The position numbers were made by a program, and so were the translations under genes. 41,638 nt of DNA from a virus: positions 1 to 41,638 of IMG/VR virus record IMGVR_UViG_3300042992_000431; one strand, written 5' to 3'. The notes under the pieces were generated by a model, which was not told where the DNA came from, made no database searches, and worked only from the letters and a program-made list of their open reading frames with translations. This document shows, piece after piece, positions 6,603-12,679 of this stretch (position 1 is the stretch's first letter; each line of letters starts with the position of its first letter).

Positions 6603-6900
6603 TAGACTAAGGTCTAGAGCACTAAAGAAACTAAGGTAAAGCGATCTAAAAGACAATCGCTTTAGCCAACAAGAGACAGGGTGTCGTCGCCTAAGCAGAG
6701 ACACCCCACGTTCATCAGTGATAAGACGCTCAGCCACTAATGAATACGCGACAACTATAGTCTATTCGTTTTACCGCTATTATAGCTGTTGTTTACTCGT
6801 TTTCGCATATATAAAGCTAACAAGTAGGAGGTATACGGGTCCTTAGGGACCCTCCACCTCCCAGCCCCCAATCATTTAACAGCTATTAAGACTCCTACTG
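6603..6900 (+). ncRNA. Candidate structured phage RNA, multi-hairpin
   Basis: A chain of helices starts a few bases after the promoter at 6569-6599. They are TAGAC-TAAG-GTCTA at 6603-6616; a 9-bp stem 6637-6645/6656-6664; a 7-bp stem 6679-6685/6700-6706; and a 5+4-bp stem 6711-6720/6735-6744. Then a 9-bp outer stem 6782-6790/6878-6886 encloses a hairpin 6827-6832/6856-6861 with inner stem 6837-6842/6847-6852. An alternative 8-bp helix 6823-6830/6892-6899 would break the enclosed hairpin, which hints at a conformational switch. No convincing open frame or tRNA signature occurs here. This may be one or two RNAs; the 3' end and function are unknown. Confidence 0.45.
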
Positions 6901-6936
6901 TAGTCAATGTATAGGTTTACTTATGCAGCTTCTTCC

Positions 6937-6952
6937 TCAACCTAAGGGTTGA
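6937..6952 (+). other. TAAG-loop hairpin
   Basis: TCAACC-TAAG-GGTTGA is a perfect 6-bp stem whose four-base loop equals that of hairpins at 6603-6616 and 8168-8181, with unrelated stem sequence. Confidence 0.5.
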
Positions 6953-6969
6953 CGTCAGAAGCATTAGAG

Positions 6970-7048
6970 TTAGAAATAATTATCTGGAGTGGGTAATTTA
7001 TCTAGAATTAGATATAATTATCTGGGGTTAGATATAATTATCTAGGGG
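6970..7048. repeat. Iteron-like array, 19-20 bp period
   Basis: Three near-identical units match TTAGATATAATTATCTGGGG, at 6970-6989 (with two changes), 7008-7027 and 7028-7047. A degenerate fourth, TAATTTATCTAG, lies at 6993-7005. Starts at 6970, about 6989, 7008 and 7028 give a regular 19-20 bp spacing. Each unit holds the near-palindrome AGATATAATTATCT. The array is AT-rich and sits in the divergent control region. It could be an origin where a replication initiator binds, or an operator array. Confidence 0.65.
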
Positions 7049-7139
7049 ATAATATACATATATACACGTACGCACGCGCAAACGGAAACGCAATCCCAGA
7101 GGTATGGCCCTCGCGCGCGCTGATTCCTATTGCAGGCTT

Positions 7140-7300
7140 TTGGCGTTTTGGTAGGTCGGCTATGGTGAGCGGCTATGGCGTTTGGTTGGTAGGTTTGGTG
7201 AGGAGTTCCGAAGCGAGGAACAATAGCCCTCCCTAACTATGCCCTAACTACTCCCTTACCCTCCCACTACTCCCCACTTACCCCCACAAGGCTATGGGTT
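7140..7300. other. G/T-rich then C-rich tract with hairpin and quadruplex potential
   Basis: About 65 bases rich in G and T (7140-7204) are followed by GTTCC-GAAGCGA-GGAAC (7205-7221) and then about 65 bases rich in C. The C-runs at 7253-7255, 7259-7261, 7263-7265, 7272-7275 and 7281-7285 have loops of 3, 1, 6 and 5 bases. The minus strand therefore fits the G3+N1-7 quadruplex pattern. There is no convincing gene in this stretch. Confidence 0.55.
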
Positions 7301-7388
7301 ATGCATCTACGCTAACCCTCTGACTAAAACTTTTGTCGGTGATTATCAGCAAGTTACGGGTGGATTAGAAAAACTTTCACCTAAAAAC

Positions 7389-7420
7389 TTGCATATGTCA
7401 AAAGTCGTTATCACCTTTAC
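7389..7420 (+). promoter_or_regulatory. Early promoter copy 1 (TTGCATA-N18-CCTTTA)
   Basis: TTGCATA at 7389-7395 and CCTTTAC at 7414-7420, 18 bases apart, lie 28 bases before the first early gene. The same pair with the same spacing recurs at 9062 and 9982. Confidence 0.65.
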
Positions 7421-7447
7421 ACCATCAATCATTTAATCTACCATCCT

Positions 7448-7687
7448 ATGAGCAACGAAATCAAATCAACCAAACTTCGTGCGGGTCGTTACCAAGTAAG
7501 CATCAAGGGTTTTCAGCCCTTTATAGTTCAAGAACGATTGAACAATAATTGTATGCCAACGGGAGAGTGGAATATGTTTGCTCCCGATGGAGAGTGGATG
7601 GACACGCTCCCTACAAAATCTACTTGTTTATGGATGTTGGGTGAAATGCACAAGGAGGGAAGATTGAATGAATACCGATTATCTTAA
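7448..7687 (+). CDS. First early gene, hypothetical 79 aa
   Basis: This 79-residue protein (MSNEIKSTKLRAGRYQVSIK...) is the first gene after the control region. It is directly downstream of early promoter copy 1. The middle is rich in Trp, Gly and Asp (GEWNMFAPDGEWMDTLP). There is no membrane segment or known motif. First early genes of phages often counter host functions, but nothing in the sequence assigns that here. Confidence 0.65.
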   Translation: MSNEIKSTKLRAGRYQVSIKGFQPFIVQERLNNNCMPTGEWNMFAPDGEWMDTLPTKSTCLWMLGEMHKEGRLNEYRLS

Positions 7688-7722
7688 ATCAAGGTTAACT
7701 GAAGATGAGTTCAATACTCGAA

Positions 7723-7761
7723 ACCTACTTCGGTAGGTCTTAACCAAAAAAAACAATTGTT
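7723..7761 (+). promoter_or_regulatory. Hairpin leader before small gene, copy 1
   Basis: ACCTAC-TTCG-GTAGGT forms a 6-bp stem with a UUCG loop at 7723-7738. It is followed by CTTAACC, an A-tract and CAATTG just before the ATG at 7762. The single-strand part is almost identical to copy 2 at 8168-8203, while the stem differs. Confidence 0.6.
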
Positions 7762-8124
7762 ATGAAAACTTACTTCCTCGTAGAAAAAAACATTGACAAC
7801 CACAAAATGTCAATCATTTCTGATGCCACACTTAAGGACTTCATCAAGAAGAATTGCTATCGTGAAGAGTACCTTGACCAAAGCATTAAGGGCGTGCTGA
7901 ATTCAATGAAGAGTGCAAAGGCAGTTTACTATGACCAAAGCGACTTTGTGTCAATTAGCAAATATTACGTGTGCAAGTCAGTCGACCAAGCAAAGGCAGT
8001 AAAGCGCATCGAACTTCGTTTAATGATTGAGTGCCTTGAGGAGAGTTTTTGCTCCATTGATGAGATGTTCCCGAAATCAGAGGCCGTAGTAAGGCATAGT
8101 ACATTGTTAATTTATGAAGACTAA
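7762..8124 (+). CDS. Hypothetical early protein, 120 aa
   Basis: A 120-residue protein beginning MKTYFLVEKNIDNHKMSIIS. It looks helical, with a central YYDQSDFVSISKYYVCKS stretch. It has no recognised domain and no signal peptide. The start is fixed by the leader (hairpin, CTTAACC, A-tract, CAATTG) that ends two bases upstream. It is the second gene of the early run driven from 7389. Confidence 0.65.
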   Translation: MKTYFLVEKNIDNHKMSIISDATLKDFIKKNCYREEYLDQSIKGVLNSMKSAKAVYYDQSDFVSISKYYVCKSVDQAKAVKRIELRLMIECLEESFCSIDEMFPKSEAVVRHSTLLIYED

Positions 8125-8167
8125 TTACAATATTAATAGGTTAACCGACGAGGCTTCAGTAGCCGAA

Positions 8168-8203
8168 ACGCCTAAGGGCGTCTTAACCAAAAAACAATTG
8201 ACT
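8168..8203 (+). promoter_or_regulatory. Hairpin leader before small gene, copy 2
   Basis: ACGCC-TAAG-GGCGT at 8168-8181 is followed by CTTAACCAAAAAACAATTG, then ACT and the ATG at 8204. The stem sequence differs completely from copy 1 yet still pairs, and the tail is conserved. Confidence 0.6.
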
Positions 8204-8377
8204 ATGAACCATACATTTTTTTCAAGGACAGCCAACAAGGGAGTAACTGCCGAGGTAACGTTTGACGTTGTATCTGACAAGGCTCCAAGCGAGACTGCGT
8301 TCTCAAAGGAACTTGGCGACCTGCTTGCTCAAGGCAAGATTATAGCCTACGGCTACACTACTCTACAGCCTTACTAA
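8204..8377 (+). CDS. Hypothetical early protein, 57 aa
   Basis: The frame is open from 8114, but I start at the ATG at 8204 (MNHTFFSRTANKGVTAEV). The bases before it are the hairpin leader also seen before the gene at 7762, and the longer version would translate that leader. The 57-residue product is small and soluble with an aromatic C-terminus (YGYTTLQPY). Function is unknown. Confidence 0.6.
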   Translation: MNHTFFSRTANKGVTAEVTFDVVSDKAPSETAFSKELGDLLAQGKIIAYGYTTLQPY

Positions 8378-8397
8378 CCAATAAAAAGATAGAAATT

Positions 8398-8586
8398 ATG
8401 AAAACTGAATTAAACAATATGGTACGAGCATACGCCGAGTACCTAAATGCTGTTGGAGACTTCGTCAATGCAACTGATGACCAAACGCGAAACAAATTAA
8501 TTGCCTTCGACATCATTGAGATGCTATCCGTTGACCTCGGTGAGCAGATACAGGAAGCCCACAAAGTACTAACCGAAAATAAATAG
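8398..8586 (+). CDS. Hypothetical early protein, 62 aa, helical
   Basis: A 62-residue protein (MKTELNNMVRAYAEYLNAVG...) is predicted to be almost all helix with several heptad-like Leu, Ile and Val positions, so it may form a small helical bundle. The start follows the A-rich leader AAAAAGATAGAAATTATG. No family was recognised. Confidence 0.6.
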   Translation: MKTELNNMVRAYAEYLNAVGDFVNATDDQTRNKLIAFDIIEMLSVDLGEQIQEAHKVLTENK

Positions 8587-8591
8587 AAACT

Positions 8592-8813
8592 ATGGAAACG
8601 ATAAATGACCTCCGCGTGTGGACATACTTTGACGGAACCGAAGAGGACGTAAACGACTTCGTCCGTGAGTGGGAGACCTTGTTAGGTACTAACGTAACGG
8701 CAGACCTGACAATAGATAGTGACGGAGGATACTCTTGGTACTGCGAAGCGTTCGTTAGTCAAGCACAAATCGATGAGTTCAATATGGACGAAGATTGGTT
8801 CACGATTCAATAA
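8592..8813 (+). CDS. Hypothetical acidic early protein, 73 aa
   Basis: A strongly acidic 73-residue protein (METINDLRVWTYFDGTEEDV...) with many Asp, Glu, Trp and Tyr residues. Such acidic small phage proteins are sometimes DNA mimics, but no specific resemblance was seen. It starts five bases after the preceding stop with the recurrent TAGAAACTATG context. Confidence 0.6.
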   Translation: METINDLRVWTYFDGTEEDVNDFVREWETLLGTNVTADLTIDSDGGYSWYCEAFVSQAQIDEFNMDEDWFTIQ

Positions 8814-8833
8814 CAAATAAACAATTAGAAACT

Positions 8834-9040
8834 ATGACAATTAGCCAGATCAAAAAACTAACAGCAGAAACTGCGCCCTACTACTTTTCGAGGGACACAA
8901 TGCGATTCTTTAAACAAAGGATGAGCGACTTCAGCGTTAGCAAGTGCGAGGATGGTAGGTACCTAATCCAAGCACCATCAAAATACGGAACGTCCGTCAG
9001 GTACTTTAATCCAAGTAATAACGAGTTGGAAATTAAATAA
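8834..9040 (+). CDS. Hypothetical early protein, 68 aa
   Basis: I use the ATG at 8834 (MTISQIKKLTAETAPYYFSR) rather than the GTG-type frame opening at 8795. The start context ACAATTAGAAACTATG is the same as before the genes at 9378 and 10426. The C-terminal half holds a short strand-rich region (DGRYLIQAPSKYGTSVRYF). Function is unknown. Confidence 0.6.
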   Translation: MTISQIKKLTAETAPYYFSRDTMRFFKQRMSDFSVSKCEDGRYLIQAPSKYGTSVRYFNPSNNELEIK

Positions 9041-9061
9041 CAAATTGTTAATAACTTTCTC

Positions 9062-9093
9062 TTGCATATTCCAAAATCCATTATCACCTTTAC
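9062..9093 (+). promoter_or_regulatory. Early promoter copy 2 (TTGCATA-N18-CCTTTA)
   Basis: TTGCATA at 9062-9068 and CCTTTAC at 9087-9093 match copy 1 in both boxes, in spacing, and in the TTATCA bases just before the second box. The next ATG is 27 bases downstream. Confidence 0.65.
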
Positions 9094-9119
9094 ATAACCA
9101 ATCAAGTAAAACAATTAAT

Positions 9120-9332
9120 ATGAACAACGAAACATCATCAATCGACAACATCATCGCCTACGAACAAGGCGAACTAAACGACCAAGAAGTCGTGTGCCTC
9201 TTCGCTGACCTTGTCAAAAGCGGTATGGCCTGGAGCCTTCAGGGCTCCTACGGCCGAACCGCGACTGCCCTAATCAAAGAGGGGTGGATAGACCGCGAGG
9301 GTAACGTCACCCTTGCTGTTTTAGAACTTTAA
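9120..9332 (+). CDS. Small phage/plasmid protein with LQGxYGRTA motif
   Basis: I start at the ATG at 9120 (MNNETSSIDNIIAYEQGELN) because promoter copy 2 occupies the upstream part of the frame. The 70-residue protein carries the pattern YEQGEL(N/D)-x6-LFADLVKSGMAW-LQGSYGRTATALIKEGWI. This resembles a widespread family of small phage and plasmid proteins of unknown role with a conserved LQGxYGR(T/M)A core. The short strand-and-helix layout suggests a soluble adaptor or regulator. Function is not known to me. Confidence 0.75.
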   Translation: MNNETSSIDNIIAYEQGELNDQEVVCLFADLVKSGMAWSLQGSYGRTATALIKEGWIDREGNVTLAVLEL

Positions 9333-9377
9333 TAAACAAATCGTAAAATAAAATCAACCAATAAACAATTAGAAACT

Positions 9378-9974
9378 ATGGCTAATAACTGCTACAATTG
9401 GGTAATCATTCGCGGAGAGAAAGATATCCTTGACCTACTGCAAACCAAGTTCGAAACCTACCATTCTCACGAAGGCACATTCAGCGATTGGTGCGACACA
9501 TTCTTCACCGACAAGCGTGAGAAGAAAAATGATGTGTTCGAGGAAATCTATGACTACGGAACTAAATGGTTTGACTTTGAAGTAGAGCGTCGTCAAGACG
9601 ATGACCTACTGATTAGCGGAGATTCTGCTTGGTCACCACCACAAGGATTCCTGCGCCGTTTGTCAGAAGAATATGCTGTTCTTATTCGCGGAGAGTACGA
9701 AGAATCAGGTAGTGACTTTGGCGGATATGCTGACTACGAGAAAGGTGTGATGGATGACAAATGCTTCACATATAGTGAGTGGATGTACATCAACAACGAG
9801 GAGAATTTCTTTTACCGACTTGAAGATGAAGTAGAATACTACGATACGTTTGATGACTATAAATCGGCCGTGCTTGATGGCTTTGAAAACGAACTGACCG
9901 AACAGCAAATTGCTGAAGTGCGCGAGGAATTTGAGCGCCAGCAAGATGTTTACAGAAATAGAATTAACGCCTAA
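9378..9974 (+). CDS. YubB/DUF1281-like ferredoxin-fold protein, copy A
   Basis: This 198-residue acidic protein begins MANNCYNWVIIRGEKDILDLLQ. This is the N-terminal pattern of the YubB ferredoxin-like (DUF1281) family, where an MxNxCxNxLxVxG strand is followed by a helix. Further family features are YGTKWFDFEVE near residues 59-69 and DSAWSPPQGFLRRLSEEY near 82-99. The extended C-terminus is very acidic. These proteins are frequent on phages and plasmids, with unknown molecular function. A second, diverged copy lies at 10426-10968. Confidence 0.7.
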   Translation: MANNCYNWVIIRGEKDILDLLQTKFETYHSHEGTFSDWCDTFFTDKREKKNDVFEEIYDYGTKWFDFEVERRQDDDLLISGDSAWSPPQGFLRRLSEEYAVLIRGEYEESGSDFGGYADYEKGVMDDKCFTYSEWMYINNEENFFYRLEDEVEYYDTFDDYKSAVLDGFENELTEQQIAEVREEFERQQDVYRNRINA

Positions 9975-9981
9975 TTCTTGC

Positions 9982-10013
9982 TTGCATAAGTTAGAAAGCA
10001 TTTTAACCTTTAA
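9982..10013 (+). promoter_or_regulatory. Early promoter copy 3 (TTGCATA-N18-CCTTTA)
   Basis: TTGCATA at 9982-9988 and CCTTTAA at 10007-10013 have the same 18-base spacing as copies 1 and 2. The next ATG is at 10034. Confidence 0.6.
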
Positions 10014-10033
10014 CCAACTAATAAATAAATAAT

Positions 10034-10186
10034 ATGAAAACCCACATCCCCCAGCAAATCATTGTGCCAGTATACTACCACATTGACGCAAACGCAAAGG
10101 TTCACTTTGACTTTGAGCAAATGACTGAATTCTTTGAGAACGAATTGAGTAACATATGCTCTACCGACAAACAAATTAAATACTAA
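10034..10186 (+). CDS. Hypothetical early protein, 50 aa
   Basis: A 50-residue gene (MKTHIPQQIIVPVYYHIDAN) lies directly behind promoter copy 3 and ends four bases before the next ATG. The PVYYHIDANAKVHFDFEQM part looks like two short strands followed by a helix (TEFFENELSNI). Its tight placement between promoter and next gene supports it as real. Family and function are unknown. Confidence 0.6.
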   Translation: MKTHIPQQIIVPVYYHIDANAKVHFDFEQMTEFFENELSNICSTDKQIKY

Positions 10187-10190
10187 ACAA

Positions 10191-10412
10191 ATGAAAATCT
10201 ACATCCTCCACGAAGCACATTCATTGTGCGACTACAACGACCACGAACCCTTCACTACATACGAAGCCGCAAAGAAGTTCTTTGATGCCACAAAGGCATC
10301 AGTCGAAACAAGAGAGCAAATCGAAGAAGTGTACCACGACAACGATGACGATTACTACGTACAAGTGGACGGGGACAGCATCCGAATATACATCACCGAA
10401 CATCAATTATAA
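10191..10412 (+). CDS. Hypothetical early protein, 73 aa
   Basis: A 73-residue acidic protein (MKIYILHEAHSLCDYNDHEP) with a helix-like AAKKFFDATKA segment and a terminal strand (YYVQVDGDSIRIYITE). It starts four bases after the preceding stop, so the two are probably translated together. No recognised domain. Confidence 0.65.
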   Translation: MKIYILHEAHSLCDYNDHEPFTTYEAAKKFFDATKASVETREQIEEVYHDNDDDYYVQVDGDSIRIYITEHQL

Positions 10413-10425
10413 ACAAATAGAAACT

Positions 10426-10968
10426 ATGCCTAACTGGATGAGAACAGCCCTTGAAGTATCGGGCGACAAAACACAACGAGAAGAATTCTTTAATGCAATT
10501 GGTCAAGGACTTGAGTCCAATCAGCCAATTGACTTTGAGAAAATCATTCCCCCACCCGACAACTTGTTCCGAGGTAATCTCGGACAGCCAGAGGAGAAGT
10601 ACTGCAAGGACAACAACATTCCCGACTGGTATTCTTGGAATACTAAAAACTGGGGAACCAAGTGGAACGCGGCCTATGGCGAGGTCAAGACCTTTGGAAC
10701 CTACAGCAACGTGCTGTTCTTTGATACGGCTTGGAACTTAGCGCTCCCAATACTTGAGGAGATTGAGCGGATGCTAATAAACGACTACAAGGGACTGGAA
10801 GTCTACGGAGAGTTCGTCGAGGAGGGCTACAGCCAGGCTGGGTTCATCAAGATGGATAAAAACGGTGGACACATCAATGAGGTTACCATCGAGATGGATG
10901 AAGATAATAACTACAGCGTACGCTACTTTAACGAAGACGGAATTCAAGTAAAATTTAAACACCTATAA
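10426..10968 (+). CDS. YubB/DUF1281-like ferredoxin-fold protein, copy B
   Basis: The start is set at the ATG at 10426 (MPNWMRTALEVSGDKTQREE), giving 180 residues; the frame opens earlier only inside the preceding gene. The MPNW...LxVSGD opening, the DWYSWNTKNWGTKWNA block (about residues 66-81) and FDTAWNLALPILEEI (about 97-111) are strong marks of the DUF1281/YubB ferredoxin-like family. The product is a soluble cytoplasmic protein of unknown biochemical role. The pairing with copy A suggests an old duplication or two related functions in the early programme. Confidence 0.8.
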   Translation: MPNWMRTALEVSGDKTQREEFFNAIGQGLESNQPIDFEKIIPPPDNLFRGNLGQPEEKYCKDNNIPDWYSWNTKNWGTKWNAAYGEVKTFGTYSNVLFFDTAWNLALPILEEIERMLINDYKGLEVYGEFVEEGYSQAGFIKMDKNGGHINEVTIEMDEDNNYSVRYFNEDGIQVKFKHL

Positions 10969-11005
10969 CTATAAAGCCACCGAGTATGGGATATTTTCAT
11001 CACTT

Positions 11006-11035
11006 AGGGGGGTGGCTCGGCACCGCCCCTTTATT
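11006..11035 (+). terminator. Strong GC hairpin, terminator or leader element
   Basis: AGGGG plus GGTG pairs with CACC plus CCCCT around the loop GCTCGG, with one bulged G. The run TTTATT then TTAACC follows. The T-tract is short, so this may be a partial terminator. It also resembles the hairpin-TTAACC leaders at 7723 and 8168. Confidence 0.5.
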
Positions 11036-11058
11036 AACCCAATCAACAACTAACAACT

Positions 11059-11259
11059 ATGAAAAGCAAATCATTCTTCGGGCAGATATTCAGCCCACCA
11101 CTACCAGTCGCCAAGGTTAGCATTCAGCGCAAAGGCGGCATCTATGTCCTAAGGGACGATGCCGACCAAGACCTTGGGTACGAGTTCGATTCATTCGACC
11201 AAGCGTTTAGGTTCGCAAAGATTATTAGCCGAGAGGTTATGGACACGCAAACCTTTTGA
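11059..11259 (+). CDS. Hypothetical early protein, 66 aa
   Basis: A 66-residue protein (MKSKSFFGQIFSPPLPVAKV) with strand-rich middle and a helix ending FDQAFRFAKIIS. The next gene, two bases downstream, has a similar ending (SFTNQEDAFDLAKQLTN), so the pair may be diverged relatives. The start lies in the AACTAACAACTATG context. Function is unknown. Confidence 0.6.
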   Translation: MKSKSFFGQIFSPPLPVAKVSIQRKGGIYVLRDDADQDLGYEFDSFDQAFRFAKIISREVMDTQTF

Positions 11260-11261
11260 TT

Positions 11262-11414
11262 ATGGAGTACGTGGTATCATACAATCCAGACACCGAGAAG
11301 CACGATGTGCTACTTCAGGAGCCGTTCAGGTTCATCAAGTCATTCACCAATCAAGAGGATGCGTTTGACCTAGCAAAACAATTAACCAATAAAAACAACA
11401 GCAAAAACAAATAA
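11262..11414 (+). CDS. Hypothetical early protein, 50 aa
   Basis: A 50-residue gene (MEYVVSYNPDTEKHDVLLQE) fits between two other genes with two-base gaps on each side. The layout is strand, strand, then the helix EDAFDLAKQL and an Asn/Lys-rich tail, resembling the product of the gene just upstream. No family was recognised. Confidence 0.55.
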   Translation: MEYVVSYNPDTEKHDVLLQEPFRFIKSFTNQEDAFDLAKQLTNKNNSKNK

Positions 11415-11416
11415 CT

Positions 11417-12022
11417 ATGAAAGACTATTCAGATAAACCAACGGAGACCCCACTACAAAATTGTTCTGACTGCGACCGAGAGTTCGACCAAGACAACGAC
11501 TACTATGGCTACGACAAGGAAGACAATATAATCTGCGAGAGTTGCTTAGAGTCCCACTGGGAAGCCCCAACAATCTTGTATGAGTTTGACCCTAACGAGG
11601 AATCTATGGCGGTATTCCACTACTCGTATACGCTGAACCGATACCGAGACACCGAGAACTACGAGGAGCAGGAGGGTGCGCCATCCTGCATCAAGGGTGC
11701 TAAGTGGACTTCAATCGACGGATGGAGGGGATACGTTGATGTGGAAATCAATGAAGGCTACACCTTAGTGGCTGACGGATGGTCAACCGACAGGTACGAT
11801 GACGTTAGGTGGAAGTGGGACTTCAATGACTTTGTAGACAAGATCCATAACGGAGAACTTGTACCGCCCACTATGCTGTACTTCATCTTCTCCCAGACCA
11901 GTAACGTATTCTCTACGTCCTCTCAGATTGTCGTCAGAAGCCACGAGGAGGATACATTCCTTAACTGGCTTGGTGATGAGGCCGGCCTAACGAGACAAGA
12001 ACTTAAGGACGCACTACGATGA
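11417..12022 (+). CDS. Hypothetical protein with N-terminal CxxC...CxxC zinc motif
   Basis: This 201-residue protein has Cys16-SD-Cys19 and Cys39-ES-Cys42, spaced like a small treble-clef or zinc-ribbon site (NCSDCDREF ... IICESCLE). The rest is acidic and aromatic (HYSYTLNRYRDTENYEEQEG; DGWRGYVDVEINEGYTLVADGW). A short C-terminal helix ends DEAGLTRQELKDALR. A zinc-binding role in protein or nucleic acid contact is plausible; no precise family was recognised. It ends in an ATGA overlap with the next gene. Confidence 0.65.
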   Translation: MKDYSDKPTETPLQNCSDCDREFDQDNDYYGYDKEDNIICESCLESHWEAPTILYEFDPNEESMAVFHYSYTLNRYRDTENYEEQEGAPSCIKGAKWTSIDGWRGYVDVEINEGYTLVADGWSTDRYDDVRWKWDFNDFVDKIHNGELVPPTMLYFIFSQTSNVFSTSSQIVVRSHEEDTFLNWLGDEAGLTRQELKDALR

Positions 12023-12150
12023 AGCCGATAGTTAGAAACAAGAAGAGGCTTACCTCCGACAGCACGATGAGTAAAATCATCACGCGAGTACGATACGCAC
12101 AACACATAGTAATCAAAGAAGAACAATACGATGAAGAAGACTTCCAGTAA
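12019..12150 (+). CDS. Hypothetical micro-gene, 43 aa
   Basis: ATG at 12019 overlaps the stop of the previous gene (ATGA). The product begins MKPIVRNKKRLTSDSTMSKI and has a basic front half and acidic tail (EEQYDEEDFQ). Its last 20 bases overlap the start of the next micro-gene. The coupling supports translation; the function is unknown. Confidence 0.5.
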   Translation: MKPIVRNKKRLTSDSTMSKIITRVRYAQHIVIKEEQYDEEDFQ

Positions 12151-12271
12151 CGATGAGTTCTCTGAACTGATCGATAAGATAGCCGCCAAGGGTATGTCAT
12201 TCCTGCAAGTAGTTATTTTCGCTAACATTGTGGTGCTAATTGTAGCACAAATAATTAAAGCACTAAAGTGA
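12131..12271 (+). CDS. Single-pass membrane microprotein, 46 aa
   Basis: The 46-residue product has a polar N-terminus (MKKTSSNDEFSELIDKIAAK) and one clear membrane helix (residues about 23-44, SFLQVVIFANIVVLIVAQII) ending in KALK. The topology is probably N-terminus in. Small phage membrane proteins at this position often act as inhibitors or holin-like factors. It is too small and too early to call a holin. It overlaps genes on both sides. Confidence 0.55.
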   Translation: MKKTSSNDEFSELIDKIAAKGMSFLQVVIFANIVVLIVAQIIKALK

Positions 12272-12570
12272 TGAAGATGACCTACGAATCCTTTACCTCA
12301 AGCAAGTTCCTTATCCGCTTCTGCGCGAACGGAACTCGGGGCGAGGTGACCATAAGACCACTCGTTGACGATGAGTGGGCTACCACATCGGTAGGAGACA
12401 AGTACTACGATGTGAACCTATGGCTCGACGAGCAGAAGGGCGAGAGCCCAATAGTTCGGTTCGGGGTCTACAGCCTAAGTTATTCCGAGGACGGGATGCT
12501 TATAACCGACAGCAAGATGGCCTGCAGTAGCGACTGCCCTGATGCTGTTATACAAATAGTAAATTGTTAA
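12271..12570 (+). CDS. Hypothetical protein, 99 aa
   Basis: Starts at the ATG at 12271 (MKMTYESFTSSKFLIRFCAN), whose A is the last base of the preceding TGA; a GTG one codon upstream is possible. The protein is strand-rich with several Cys residues near the end (MACSSDCPDAVIQIVNC). No family was recognised. Confidence 0.6.
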   Translation: MKMTYESFTSSKFLIRFCANGTRGEVTIRPLVDDEWATTSVGDKYYDVNLWLDEQKGESPIVRFGVYSLSYSEDGMLITDSKMACSSDCPDAVIQIVNC

Positions 12571-12617
12571 TAACTTTTTTTCAAAGAGTACAAAAAACCT
12601 TGCTACCATAAATTCTG

Positions 12618-12634
12618 AGGGCTAACTTCGCCCT
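12618..12634 (+). other. Intergenic hairpin before micro-gene
   Basis: AGGGC-TAACTTC-GCCCT is a 5-bp stem in a 109-base gap (12571-12679). It is followed by CCAATTAAC, like other hairpin leaders in this arm. Confidence 0.4.
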
Positions 12635-12679
12635 GCGAGAGCAACCAATTAACGTCCATAACATTAACACATACAGCAT

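Noticed and set aside
6525-6737. Open minus-strand frame of 70 codons over the structured RNA
   Set aside because: It runs through the promoter and paired stems, has unusual codon use and a composition (many Leu, Arg and Ser) like a random frame, and no start context seen for real genes.
7162-7236. Short plus-strand frame MVSGYGVWLVGLV in the G/T-rich tract
   Set aside because: Only 24 codons, no leader like neighbouring genes, and the sequence is explained by the base bias of the tract.
8114-8203. Longer N-terminus for the gene ending at 8377
   Set aside because: It would translate the hairpin leader that is shared with the gene at 7762, so the internal ATG at 8204 is preferred.
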